64,000 nucleotides of DNA from Flavobacteriales bacterium (GCA_947488235.1 CANLAQ010000003.1:1-64000); one strand, 5' to 3'; positions 1-9,394 are shown, numbered from the stretch's first letter. The notes: generated by a model not told the origin, from the sequence alone. Program-made: numbers and translations.

Positions 1-81
1 GCTGTTTCCTTATTCCTCAATATTTCAATGAACTCTTTGTTGTAATCATTAACTTATTCCTAAATTAACAACTCATTAAAT

Positions 82-149
82 CCGCATTAAGTTATGACGC
101 GTTCGTCAATTGCGGGGTGCAAAGATACATACTCTTTTTGTTTTAGCAA
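82..149 (-). promoter_or_regulatory. Bacteroidota-type promoter (TTG 147-149, 19-nt spacer, TATCTTTG 120-127) followed by a structured leader hairpin; resembles an rRNA operon promoter/leader reading out of the window
   Basis: Minus strand reads TTG-N19-TATCTTTG-CACCCCGCAATTGACGAACGCGTCATAACTTAATGCGG. TGACG-AACG-CGTCA is a perfect hairpin inside a CCGCA/TGCGG outer stem. No ORF follows to position 1. Confidence 0.55.
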
Positions 150-270
150 GCATTTTGGAAAAAAATGTGAGATATTTTTAATTATTTTATTTACCTAATC
201 TAAACGCGCTCAATATGAGCTACATAGAACCAAGATAAAAGTTGTGAAAAATTAATTATTGAATAGTATC

Positions 271-861
271 TTACCTTTCAATGAAATTTTGATTTTGGAT
301 GTCAACGAAACTTTGAGCTTTTAATTCAGATACCTCTTGGTAACTGCTAAAAGGAATCGAAACAATTTCCTTGTTTCCAACTGCCTGCCCCTCTTCTGAA
401 ATATGTATATACTTAACATCTGAAGAAAAACTCATGTCTTGTCCTAAAAAAACCAGGACCGCTGCAAATTTTATTGCTATCTCTTTGTCAGCAACCAATT
501 GGTCTGTTCCAAGAATAGGATAACGAGAAAGAATGATACCAATTCTATCTTTTAGTATTGTGAGCTCAGATTTATTCCAAGATTTTAAAAAAGGAAAATA
601 GCGTACTAAATCAAAAATGTCATTCGCATTTAATACAATTCTATCTATTTTATTATTTCTCTTTTTCGCAATTGAAAACCAAAAGCGGATTGCGAACACT
701 AATAATACGGTAGTAAGAACTCCTGCTATTTTAGCAATACTGATATTGCCCAACATAACGCTAACAGGTACGGTGATTAAACACAAAAAAATTACCGCCA
801 ACCAAAAAGGAAAGCGGTAACTATAATTGGTTTGATTGGTTGGAAGCTGATCTACTGACAT
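271..861 (-). CDS. conserved hypothetical membrane protein
   Basis: ORF with two N-terminal TM segments; ATG at 861 overlaps the upstream stop as TAATG, so the upstream ATG at 876 is less likely. Confidence 0.6.
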   Translation of the reverse strand: MSVDQLPTNQTNYSYRFPFWLAVIFLCLITVPVSVMLGNISIAKIAGVLTTVLLVFAIRFWFSIAKKRNNKIDRIVLNANDIFDLVRYFPFLKSWNKSELTILKDRIGIILSRYPILGTDQLVADKEIAIKFAAVLVFLGQDMSFSSDVKYIHISEEGQAVGNKEIVSIPFSSYQEVSELKAQSFVDIQNQNFIER

Positions 862-1055
862 TAATGGGCAACCCATTTATCGTTTAACATCTCTCCCTTA
901 ATAACGACTGTTTTAGTTCTTGCATAATCTTCAGCAGCAACTAACATTTGTTCTCTTGTATCTCTTCTTATTAATATTGAACCAGAGCCTTGTGATTTTA
1001 TCTCAATATAGAATCCATTTTTAAGTCGAGCTGGTTTTGTTGGTGGTCTTCCCAT
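861..1055 (-). CDS. small conserved hypothetical protein (64 aa, MGRPPTKPARLKNGFYIE...)
   Basis: Complete small ORF, translationally coupled to the downstream ORF; N-terminal GRPP resembles an AT-hook core. Confidence 0.6.
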   Translation of the reverse strand: MGRPPTKPARLKNGFYIEIKSQGSGSILIRRDTREQMLVAAEDYARTKTVVIKGEMLNDKWVAH

Positions 1056-1199
1056 TTTAGTATTTTCAGTTTAATAATATTCTAAAGATAGTTACCTTTT
1101 TGGGATAATGGAGCTGTTTTGTGAAATTTTGTGAAAAGAAATAATAAACAATACTAGCTAAATAATAGTTTGAGCATGAAATATTAGATATTTTTGCGC

Positions 1200-3110
1200 A
1201 TGATTAATTTAGAAAAACTAGGGTATTTCCTTCCTCAAGGGTATCTTTTTCAGAATACAAGTTTACAAATCAATAGAGGAGATAAGGTTGGCTTAGTTGG
1301 AAAAAACGGTGCGGGAAAATCAACATTGCTTCGGATATTGTCAGGAAGAATAAAGCCTTCAGAAGGAAATGTACATCTACCAAAAGGAACAGTAATTGGA
1401 TTTTTAACACAAGATATTGTAATCGATTCTACTCAAAGTGTCTTTGAATACCTTAATTGTTCAAATGAACGCATCGACTTTATTCGAACACGATTAGAGA
1501 CAATAAACGATGAATTAACCACAAGAACGGATTATGAAAGTCAGGATTACGCTGATTTACTAGATGAATTATCAGAGAAAAATCATGAATTTCAAGTAAT
1601 TGAAGGATTTCAATGGGAAGAGAAAATAATGACCACGCTTCTTGGATTGGGATTTAAAAATGAAGAACTTCATCAAAGTCTCAATACTTTTTCTGGAGGA
1701 TGGAAAATGAGAGCTGAATTGGCTAAAATTTTAGTCAATCAACCTGATATTTTATTATTAGATGAACCTACCAACCATTTGGATATTCTTTCTATTGGAT
1801 GGTTAGAAAGTTATCTTCAAAAATTTGATGGTGTAGTTGTCATTATTTCCCACGATAGATTTTTCCTAGACAATGTCACGCAAAGGACGCTAGAGATTAG
1901 TATGCAAAAGGTATTTGATTTTCCTTATGGTTATACTAAATACAAAACGCTCAGAGAAGAGGAAATGGGTCGCTTAGAGCAAGCAAAAAAACAACAGGAA
2001 AAAGAAATTAAGCATACTGAAGAACTCATTAATAAATTTAGAGCCAAGCAATCTAAAGCTGCATTTGCTCAATCTTTGATTAAAAAACTAGAGAAGACAG
2101 AACGCATAGAAATTGAAAAGGAAGATTATAGTGGTATTCGCATTTCATTTCCACTAAGTGTTCAGCCTGGTAAATGGGTACTTGAAATGTCGGACCTCGG
2201 CAAATCTTACGGTCCAAAAGTTTTATTTAAAAACATAAACATCACCGTTGGAAGAGGAGAGAAAATTGCTTTGCTCGGTCCAAATGGCGTTGGTAAATCC
2301 ACCTTGCTTAAAGCAATGATGCGCTCTATTGATTTCGAAGGAACGGTCAGTAATGGTCACAATGTTAATCTTGCCTACTTTGCTCAAGATCAAGCAGAAA
2401 AATTAGATCCGACTTTAACCATTTATGAAACTGTTGACAATACCGCCAAAGGCGAACTTCGGAAAAATTTAAGGACCATATTAGGAGCCTTTTTATTCTC
2501 TGGCGAAATTGTAGATAAAAAAGTAGGTGTCTTATCGGGTGGTGAACGAACGCGCTTAGCTTTATGTCAATTGTTATTGAGTCCCTCAAATTTTATTATT
2601 CTAGATGAGCCTACCAACCATTTAGACATGCAGAGCAAGGAGATTCTTAAGTCTGCACTTTTAAATTATGAAGGCACTTTCTTGGTCGTATCACATGATA
2701 GAGAATTTCTAGCTGGATTAACCAATAGAATTTGGGATATAGAGAACCAAGGTTTGAAAATACATCATTTTACCTTAAATGAATATTTACAATATAAAAA
2801 TGATACTAAGAATGATTTTCCTGCTGGTAATAATTTAAAATCAGAAATAAAACCCAAACCAATTCTTTCAAAAGAGGAAGAAAAACCTAAGAAAACAGTT
2901 CACCCCAATCTTGAAAAAGAAATTAAACAGATTGAAAAAAAAATAACCCAAGCAGAGGAAGAGCTAGCCTCTTTAAACGAATTATTAGGTAAATTCAATT
3001 ACGGCGATACCGAATTTCAACCTGCCTTAGATGCCTATACTTCAAAAAAAGAAATGCTGACGGTTTTAGAACAAGAATGGGAAGGATTGATGATTCAAAT
3101 AGAAGCTTAA
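1200..3110 (+). CDS. ABC-F family ATP-binding protein
   Basis: Two ABC domains (GKNGAGKST, LLLDEPTNHLD; GPNGVGKST, LSGGERTRLALCQLLL, ILDEPTNHLD), linker and C-terminal coiled coil. ATG at 1200 preferred over TTG at 1194. Confidence 0.93.
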   Translation: MINLEKLGYFLPQGYLFQNTSLQINRGDKVGLVGKNGAGKSTLLRILSGRIKPSEGNVHLPKGTVIGFLTQDIVIDSTQSVFEYLNCSNERIDFIRTRLETINDELTTRTDYESQDYADLLDELSEKNHEFQVIEGFQWEEKIMTTLLGLGFKNEELHQSLNTFSGGWKMRAELAKILVNQPDILLLDEPTNHLDILSIGWLESYLQKFDGVVVIISHDRFFLDNVTQRTLEISMQKVFDFPYGYTKYKTLREEEMGRLEQAKKQQEKEIKHTEELINKFRAKQSKAAFAQSLIKKLEKTERIEIEKEDYSGIRISFPLSVQPGKWVLEMSDLGKSYGPKVLFKNINITVGRGEKIALLGPNGVGKSTLLKAMMRSIDFEGTVSNGHNVNLAYFAQDQAEKLDPTLTIYETVDNTAKGELRKNLRTILGAFLFSGEIVDKKVGVLSGGERTRLALCQLLLSPSNFIILDEPTNHLDMQSKEILKSALLNYEGTFLVVSHDREFLAGLTNRIWDIENQGLKIHHFTLNEYLQYKNDTKNDFPAGNNLKSEIKPKPILSKEEEKPKKTVHPNLEKEIKQIEKKITQAEEELASLNELLGKFNYGDTEFQPALDAYTSKKEMLTVLEQEWEGLMIQIEA

Positions 3111-3223
3111 ATAATTTACTGTAATTAAGAATTAGTCTGGTTTTATATTTTTTAAAATAGCTTGGATAGAATTTTTTTGATTTTTGCTTGTTTAGCTTTT
3201 CTAACTATTCTTAAATTTACCAC

Positions 3224-3649
3224 ATGAAATATCTTTTTTTCTCTCTGATTTGTTTTGTGCTTTTAAGCTCTTCGTGTGTGAAAAACAATCAAAATCCAGT
3301 GCCTAGTATTCCATTCGATATTACTATTGATGTTAATTTACCCAGCTACAATCAATTACAAGGGGTTGGCGGTTGGACTTATGTTAATGGAGGTTCAAGA
3401 GGGATAATTGTTTATCGGAGGTCATTGACTGAGTTTGTTGCTTTTGATAGACATTCACCTGCTGATGCTGCTGGAACTTGTTTTTTACCACTATTTCCGG
3501 ATACTAATAATTTTTTACAACTGAAAGACACCTGCAACAGTGCCACTTTTTCTCTTTACGATGGTTCAGCAATTACTGGAAGTCAATTTGGACTTAGGCA
3601 ATATGCAACGCAATTCGATGGAAGTAATTTATTAAGAATATACAATTAA
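3224..3649 (+). CDS. lipoprotein with degenerate Rieske-like fold
   Basis: Lipobox-like LLSSSC; pattern GGxxGIIVYRR..EFVAFDRHSP....TCNSATFSLYDGS....LRQYATQFDG..LRIYN matches Rieske-type layout without the ligands. Confidence 0.55.
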   Translation: MKYLFFSLICFVLLSSSCVKNNQNPVPSIPFDITIDVNLPSYNQLQGVGGWTYVNGGSRGIIVYRRSLTEFVAFDRHSPADAAGTCFLPLFPDTNNFLQLKDTCNSATFSLYDGSAITGSQFGLRQYATQFDGSNLLRIYN

Positions 3650-3650
3650 T

Positions 3651-3971
3651 ATGGATGAAATAACTGTAACCATAATTGACCGTGAAGGCAATAATCATGA
3701 ATTGATTGGACCAACTGATATGAACATGAACATCATGGAGTTGTGTAAAGCCTATGAATTACCCGTTTTAGGTGAATGTGGAGGAATGGCCATGTGTGCT
3801 ACTTGTCAATGTTACTTAGAATCTGAAACGATTTTACCTGAGCAAAGCGATGCAGAATTAGATATGTTAGATCAAGCCTTCTTTGTAAAGCAAAATAGCC
3901 GCTTAGGATGTCAAATTCACCTAGATGAATCTATCAATAACATTGTATTGAGATTAGCTCCTGAAGCTTAG
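3651..3971 (+). CDS. 2Fe-2S ferredoxin, adrenodoxin type
   Basis: CGGMAMCATCQCYL motif and downstream Cys (RLGCQIHL). Confidence 0.9.
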   Translation: MDEITVTIIDREGNNHELIGPTDMNMNIMELCKAYELPVLGECGGMAMCATCQCYLESETILPEQSDAELDMLDQAFFVKQNSRLGCQIHLDESINNIVLRLAPEA

Positions 3972-3983
3972 TTTTATTTCTTA

Positions 3984-4745
3984 TTATCCTCTTGGGATAA
4001 TGCAAACAGGAATTGCTTTCATTTTGTGCTGATTGATGCGATTAAAGTCACGATAAATAACTAATACTTCTCGTTCACGAATACTCAGAGAGGATTCATC
4101 TCCTTTGAAATCCATTGCCCACTCAAGCTCAGGATAAGTAGCGCCAATTTGATCCTCATCGTTTCGATCATCTCCCCATAAACCATCTGTTGGTTTCGCT
4201 TCAATAATGGATTGACTTACCCCTAAAACTCTTCCAATCTCCCATACTTCTGATTTTTTTAGATCCGCTATTGGACTTAAATCAACCCCACCATCACCAT
4301 ACTTAGTAAAAAATCCTATTCCAAAATCCTCTACTTTGTTTCCTGTTCCCACGACCAAACAATTATTTGCTTGAGCAACAGAATACAAACTGGTCATGCG
4401 TAAGCGAGCTCTTGAGTTGGCCATTCCTAACTTATTATCACGAACTTCTGAAGGCAATGCATTCTCAAATTCAGAGAAAACATGAGACAAATTTATCTCC
4501 AATGCAGTAATATTAGAAAATTTGTTTTTTAAATATTGAATATGCTCCTCTGCTCTTAGGTACTCAGTTTCTGCTTGCCTAATGGGTAAATTTAAAGCAA
4601 TGACTTTTAGTCCTGTTCGAGCGCATAGCGTTGATGTGACGGCCGAATCAATTCCTCCTGAAATCCCAATCACGAAGCCATCAGAACCAGCCTGATTAGC
4701 ATAGCTTTTTAGCCAATCAACAATATAATCAATGGTATTATCCAA
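3984..4745 (-). CDS. nadE: NAD+ synthase
   Basis: SGGIDSAVTSTLCAR P-loop; GTGNKVEDFGIGFFTKYGDGGVDLSPIADLKKSEVW motif. Confidence 0.93.
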   Translation of the reverse strand: MDNTIDYIVDWLKSYANQAGSDGFVIGISGGIDSAVTSTLCARTGLKVIALNLPIRQAETEYLRAEEHIQYLKNKFSNITALEINLSHVFSEFENALPSEVRDNKLGMANSRARLRMTSLYSVAQANNCLVVGTGNKVEDFGIGFFTKYGDGGVDLSPIADLKKSEVWEIGRVLGVSQSIIEAKPTDGLWGDDRNDEDQIGATYPELEWAMDFKGDESSLSIREREVLVIYRDFNRINQHKMKAIPVCIIPRG

Positions 4746-4757
4746 AAGAAAGTCTTT

Positions 4758-5549
4758 TTAAAATAGAATAGCGATTTTCAAAATCAATTGATTTTGTCTT
4801 GCCTTAGTATAAAAATAATTATCAGCCCCACTATAAAGGGTATAATTATCTTTACTAAATCGATAATGCATTGGAGTTAAACCATAAAAGAATCCTAATT
4901 CAGAAACCAAACTAGTGGAGCCAATAAAGTTCCATTCTGCCCCAGCAGAAAATCCAATAGATCCTTTATAAAAAAAGGTTTCTCCAACAGACTTCATATT
5001 GGTGTTTTCCTTTACCGCCGTTGGAGCGGATAAATCTACACCGGTATCGTTAATTTTTTGTGAAACTAAAAAACTATTTCGAAGACCAAATTTTCCAAAA
5101 TATTTCCAATCTCCAATCGGATCAGTTCTGAAAAGTAACATTAATGGAATGCTTACATAAACAGGATTGTATTGACGAGAACTCAGTCTATAAATAGTTC
5201 CACCCGCCTCATCTTTTTGCAAAATGGCATTGTCTGTATATCTATAATAAACACTATCAGCTCCTACTTTATATCCGAACTTTTGAAAATCGAATTCTAA
5301 TCCAGTTGCTAATCCAAGGTTAGATGAATTTTTAAAGGAGGTATGTAGGCATATTCCAACAGATAAATCTGTCCCTACTCCATCTTTCAACATTTTATTG
5401 TCACCCATTTGGTTGAGATTCAATCCGAAGTTACCGGTCATCCCTGCCTGTAGTTTCTTAGTGCTTCCTTCCTGTGCAACAAGTATTTGCGAAGAAAAAA
5501 GAAAAAGATTTAAGATTGAAAATAGATAAATTTTGCTTGCTTTATTCAT
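4758..5549 (-). CDS. PorT-like outer membrane beta-barrel protein
   Basis: Signal peptide MNKASKIYLFSILNLFLFSSQILVAQ and beta-barrel-like repeats; ATG at 5549 chosen over the 5723 extension. Confidence 0.65.
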   Translation of the reverse strand: MNKASKIYLFSILNLFLFSSQILVAQEGSTKKLQAGMTGNFGLNLNQMGDNKMLKDGVGTDLSVGICLHTSFKNSSNLGLATGLEFDFQKFGYKVGADSVYYRYTDNAILQKDEAGGTIYRLSSRQYNPVYVSIPLMLLFRTDPIGDWKYFGKFGLRNSFLVSQKINDTGVDLSAPTAVKENTNMKSVGETFFYKGSIGFSAGAEWNFIGSTSLVSELGFFYGLTPMHYRFSKDNYTLYSGADNYFYTKARQNQLILKIAILF

Positions 5550-5595
5550 GAGCTTATGATTATCATTAAATTTGAACAAAATTAATAAAAATTCA

Positions 5596-6603
5596 ATGAG
5601 AATTACCACAGTTTTTCTTCTATCGATTTTCGCATCTATTATTCTTTCCTGCAAGGACAATAAATATGACATTAACACAGCCTCAATTGAATTGCCTTTA
5701 ACCTTTATTAATATGGATTCCATGCTATTTCATGCGAATCAAACTGATTACCTTGCTATTAGGGAGGTTCAAATGAAACAAAATAGTGATTTATTTTCCT
5801 ATAATCTTTCTTATTGTCTAGGGATAAAATTGTATCCAGATACTACTTATCAAATAGGTTTATCCAATTTTTATCGCGACAAATACATTCAGAACTTGGA
5901 GAAAACCATTGCAACAAATTTCAATAAATCAAATCGACAAGAGAAAGAAATCCAAGATGCCTTTAAAAGAATGAAGTTTCACTTTCCTAATCAAGACCTA
6001 CCCGTAAAAATCGCTTATGTGAATTCTTTATTCTCAGCGAGTGTTAATTGTGGCGAAGATTATATTGCAATTGGCTTAGAACGGTATCTTGGAAAAGATA
6101 AAAAAGTAATTAAACAACTGCCTACACAAGAATTTTATCTTTGGATTAAGGAAGGAATGGACCGCAAATATTTATCTAGAGATGTAGTTCTCGCTTGGCT
6201 AATGTCGCATTACATTGAAGAAACAAGTGAAAATTATTCTAGCGAAATGATACGATGGGGTAAATTAATTTTCATCACCCATGCCTGTTTGCCAGCATTG
6301 GAGGATGATATACTTTTAAGGTATTCCAAGAAAGATTTAGAATGGGCTAGAAATAGTGAAGCTTCCTTTTGGAAATATCTAGTGAAGGAGGAAATGCTGT
6401 TTAAGACAGATGAGGAATCTAAACTTAACCTATTACACGAAGGTCCGTTTACGATTGGCTTACCTGATAAAAGCCCAGACAGAATGGGTGTTTATTTAGG
6501 GTATTCCATGGTGCGTCAATACATGAATAACAATGATATCAGTTTAAAACAATTAATTAACCTACCTTACAATTCGATTTTGCAAGGTTATGAAGCAGAA
6601 TAA
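5596..6603 (+). CDS. gldB: gliding motility lipoprotein GldB
   Basis: Lipoprotein signal MRITTVFLLSIFASIILSC; GldB-like sequence followed directly by a GldC-like ORF. Confidence 0.85.
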   Translation: MRITTVFLLSIFASIILSCKDNKYDINTASIELPLTFINMDSMLFHANQTDYLAIREVQMKQNSDLFSYNLSYCLGIKLYPDTTYQIGLSNFYRDKYIQNLEKTIATNFNKSNRQEKEIQDAFKRMKFHFPNQDLPVKIAYVNSLFSASVNCGEDYIAIGLERYLGKDKKVIKQLPTQEFYLWIKEGMDRKYLSRDVVLAWLMSHYIEETSENYSSEMIRWGKLIFITHACLPALEDDILLRYSKKDLEWARNSEASFWKYLVKEEMLFKTDEESKLNLLHEGPFTIGLPDKSPDRMGVYLGYSMVRQYMNNNDISLKQLINLPYNSILQGYEAE

Positions 6604-6609
6604 AAAATT

Positions 6610-6957
6610 ATGAACGAAGAGATAACAAAAAATTCAGAGATAAAAATTAATGTCGGATTAAACGCCAATAATTTACCCCTCCAAATTCATTGGTTGGCAG
6701 AAGACAGCAATAAAGAGACGCAAGAAGCAAGTTCATTTCTCCTTTCTATTTGGGATAAAAAAGAGAAGAATACTTTAAAAATTGATCTTTGGACGAACGA
6801 GATGACGGTTGAAGAGATGAAACAATTTATGCATCAAACACTTTTAACCATGGCGGATAGTTTTGAAAAATCTACCGGGGAACATTTAATGGCCGAAGAT
6901 TTACGCGATTATTGTTTTCATTTTGCAGATAAAATGAATATACTTCCAACAGAATGA
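6610..6957 (+). CDS. gldC: gliding motility protein GldC
   Basis: 115-aa acidic protein IKINVGLNANNLPLQIHWLAEDS...; adjacent to gldB. Confidence 0.88.
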   Translation: MNEEITKNSEIKINVGLNANNLPLQIHWLAEDSNKETQEASSFLLSIWDKKEKNTLKIDLWTNEMTVEEMKQFMHQTLLTMADSFEKSTGEHLMAEDLRDYCFHFADKMNILPTE

Positions 6958-7745
6958 AAATAGTTTTAGAGAAATTATCGAGTACTCTTTTAGAAGAGGT
7001 CAACTATACACTCAGTAATGGAAGTGAAACGATTTTATTAAATGATCTTATTGGTAAAACAATTAGTTTGAATTTTACTGGAATCATTTTTTGCAGTAAA
7101 TGTCAAGTAATTACCAAACAATCTTTTGGGCAAGGATTTTGTTTTTCATGTTTCAATACCGCTCCAGAAGCAAGTCCTTGTATCATACATCCAGAACTTT
7201 GTCAAGCCCATTTAGGTATTGGAAGAGATCTAGAATATGAAGAAAGACATCACAATCAAACACATTATGTTTATCTCGCAGCTACGGACCGTGTGAAAGT
7301 TGGAATCACTAGAACTACACAAATACCAACGAGATGGATAGATCAAGGGGCAAATGCTGCACTAATTATTGCTGAAACCCCTAATAGATATACTGCTGGA
7401 GTAATTGAAGTAGCCTTAAAGGATTTTTTTGTTGACAAAACCAACTGGCAAAGTATGCTGAAAAATATTGGCGATGAAAGTATTGATCTAGTTGAAGAGA
7501 AATGGACGGCACACGAACAACTTCCATCTGATTTAGCTCAGTACTTTACAGAAGATGAAGAGATTTTATCCTTAAAATACCCAGTCAAAAATTATCCCGA
7601 ACAGGTTCAATCCATGACTTTTGATAAAACAGCTGAGATTAGTGGTGAGTTAACTGGAATTCGAGGTCAGTATCTTTATTTAAACGGCAACCAAGTACTC
7701 AATATTAGAAGACATACCGGTTACGAAATTGAATTTAATTACTAA
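6954..7745 (+). CDS. DUF2797 family protein
   Basis: CSKCQV...CFSC zinc-ribbon-like region and HYVYLAATDRVKVGITRTTQIPTRWIDQGA; ATGA overlap with gldC. Confidence 0.75.
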   Translation: MKIVLEKLSSTLLEEVNYTLSNGSETILLNDLIGKTISLNFTGIIFCSKCQVITKQSFGQGFCFSCFNTAPEASPCIIHPELCQAHLGIGRDLEYEERHHNQTHYVYLAATDRVKVGITRTTQIPTRWIDQGANAALIIAETPNRYTAGVIEVALKDFFVDKTNWQSMLKNIGDESIDLVEEKWTAHEQLPSDLAQYFTEDEEILSLKYPVKNYPEQVQSMTFDKTAEISGELTGIRGQYLYLNGNQVLNIRRHTGYEIEFNY

Positions 7746-7748
7746 ATC

Positions 7749-8237
7749 ATGTCCGAAAATAAAGGAATTCCTCAAAAAATAATTGGATTAATGGATATAT
7801 TTTATCCACTATTCAAACGGTTTTTTGATCCTACAACTTACTATTATGCTGTTTGCGGAGTAAGCAATATGGTTTTAAGTTGGATTTTATTTTTTGTTTT
7901 CAATAACCTCATCTTTCAAAAAAAAATATGGAATCTTCCATTTTATAAGATGCAATTAAGTTCCTACACAATTTCTGCCACGATCTGCTTTGTAATTTCG
8001 TTTATCATTGGTTTTTCCTTACTGAAATTTGTTGTGTTTACCGCTAGCGAAATTAAAGGAAAGACGCAGTTGTTTAGATATTCACAAAGTGCCCTTATCT
8101 CTTTCGTTTGCAGTTGGTCCTTACTGAAATTATTTATTGTGTATTTTGGATTTTACCAAACAATATCAAATATATTAGCTTCGATTATTGTGGTTGTTAT
8201 CAGTTACTTAATACAACGGAATTATACCTTTAAATAG
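7749..8237 (+). CDS. GtrA-like membrane protein
   Basis: Four TM segments and C-terminal YLIQRNYTFK typical of GtrA-like proteins. Confidence 0.7.
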   Translation: MSENKGIPQKIIGLMDIFYPLFKRFFDPTTYYYAVCGVSNMVLSWILFFVFNNLIFQKKIWNLPFYKMQLSSYTISATICFVISFIIGFSLLKFVVFTASEIKGKTQLFRYSQSALISFVCSWSLLKLFIVYFGFYQTISNILASIIVVVISYLIQRNYTFK

Positions 8238-9393
8238 CAACTAAACTTCGATAAATGCTATCGAATTGATCCCCAACTGATGCATAACTAAATTTTTCTA
8301 GAGCATAGTTTTGCAATTCTTTGGGAGGAAATACTATTTCTTTATTAATAATAGTCAGCATTGCTTCCGCTAAACCATTCTTATCTCCTACTGGAATAAA
8401 AATACCATTAGTAGTATTTACATATTCAGGAATACCATTGACTGGAGTTGAGATTACAGGAATGCCGGACATAAACGCCTCAGGAATAACACAGGGGAAA
8501 TTTTCAAAATTACTAAACAGCACTAAAGCCGAACAATTCCTAATGAAGTCTGCTATTTCTTGAGTGCTCATCGTTGGGTAAAAAAACACCTTTGAGTTCA
8601 GCAATCCCAATTCTCTGGCCAATTCATGCGGGATTTTAACATCGCCATCACTAATGATATGAAAAGTGAAATTTATTTTTTTTAAGGCCAAAATATGCAC
8701 TGCATGAAGCATTCCAATAATATTTTTAGCCGGCTCAAATGCAGTAGAAATATGCACCAATTTATTGGATTCTACTGATGAAGTTAAAGGATGAAAAATT
8801 GCCTCATTGACCACATTCGGTACAATGGTGCAATTGACTTGTGCATTATATTCCAATAAGCGATTTGCCAAATCTTGAGATACGGGCATAATATGATCTG
8901 CTGACAACAAAACCCTTTTACAACTCTTTAGAATTAAGGAGGAATAAGCATTTACTCCAGGATGAAATCCACTTGAATGTTCCGAAATAACCAATGGAAT
9001 GGACCATTTTCTCTTTAAATAAAGGCACCAAATTCCTAATGGATATATTACATTCAAATGAATTATGTTGGGTTTTCCATATTTTTTTAGAACCAAGTCA
9101 CAAGCTAAACGAAAAGCCTTTTTTGAATTCCGAATCGATTGTAACTTAACCAATATGGAATTAGCATTGATATTTTTAGGGAAATAGACAATGATTTCTG
9201 TGAGATTTCCTTTGGTCCTTTCTGTGATTTCAATGTTATGAATGGAAGGGTCTGGAAAAATAGCCAGTACGATTACTTTATTTTTAAGAGCACTAGCTTC
9301 CGCATGTTTTTGTACAAAATTACCCAAGGTAGGATTCGTCCTGTTGGGATACCAGGAGGAAACAAACAAGGAAGTCAAGAGTTCTTTAGACAT
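8230..9393 (-). CDS. glycosyltransferase family 4 protein
   Basis: Rossmann-like GT-B fold; C-terminal FENFPCVIPEAFMSGIPVISTPVNGIPEYV. Confidence 0.88.
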   Translation of the reverse strand: MSKELLTSLFVSSWYPNRTNPTLGNFVQKHAEASALKNKVIVLAIFPDPSIHNIEITERTKGNLTEIIVYFPKNINANSILVKLQSIRNSKKAFRLACDLVLKKYGKPNIIHLNVIYPLGIWCLYLKRKWSIPLVISEHSSGFHPGVNAYSSLILKSCKRVLLSADHIMPVSQDLANRLLEYNAQVNCTIVPNVVNEAIFHPLTSSVESNKLVHISTAFEPAKNIIGMLHAVHILALKKINFTFHIISDGDVKIPHELARELGLLNSKVFFYPTMSTQEIADFIRNCSALVLFSNFENFPCVIPEAFMSGIPVISTPVNGIPEYVNTTNGIFIPVGDKNGLAEAMLTIINKEIVFPPKELQNYALEKFSYASVGDQFDSIYRSLVAI

Positions 9394-9394
9394 C

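Noticed and set aside
617-820. Plus-strand 67-aa ORF opposite the membrane protein gene
   Set aside because: Antisense mirror of a better-supported CDS, no recognisable features.
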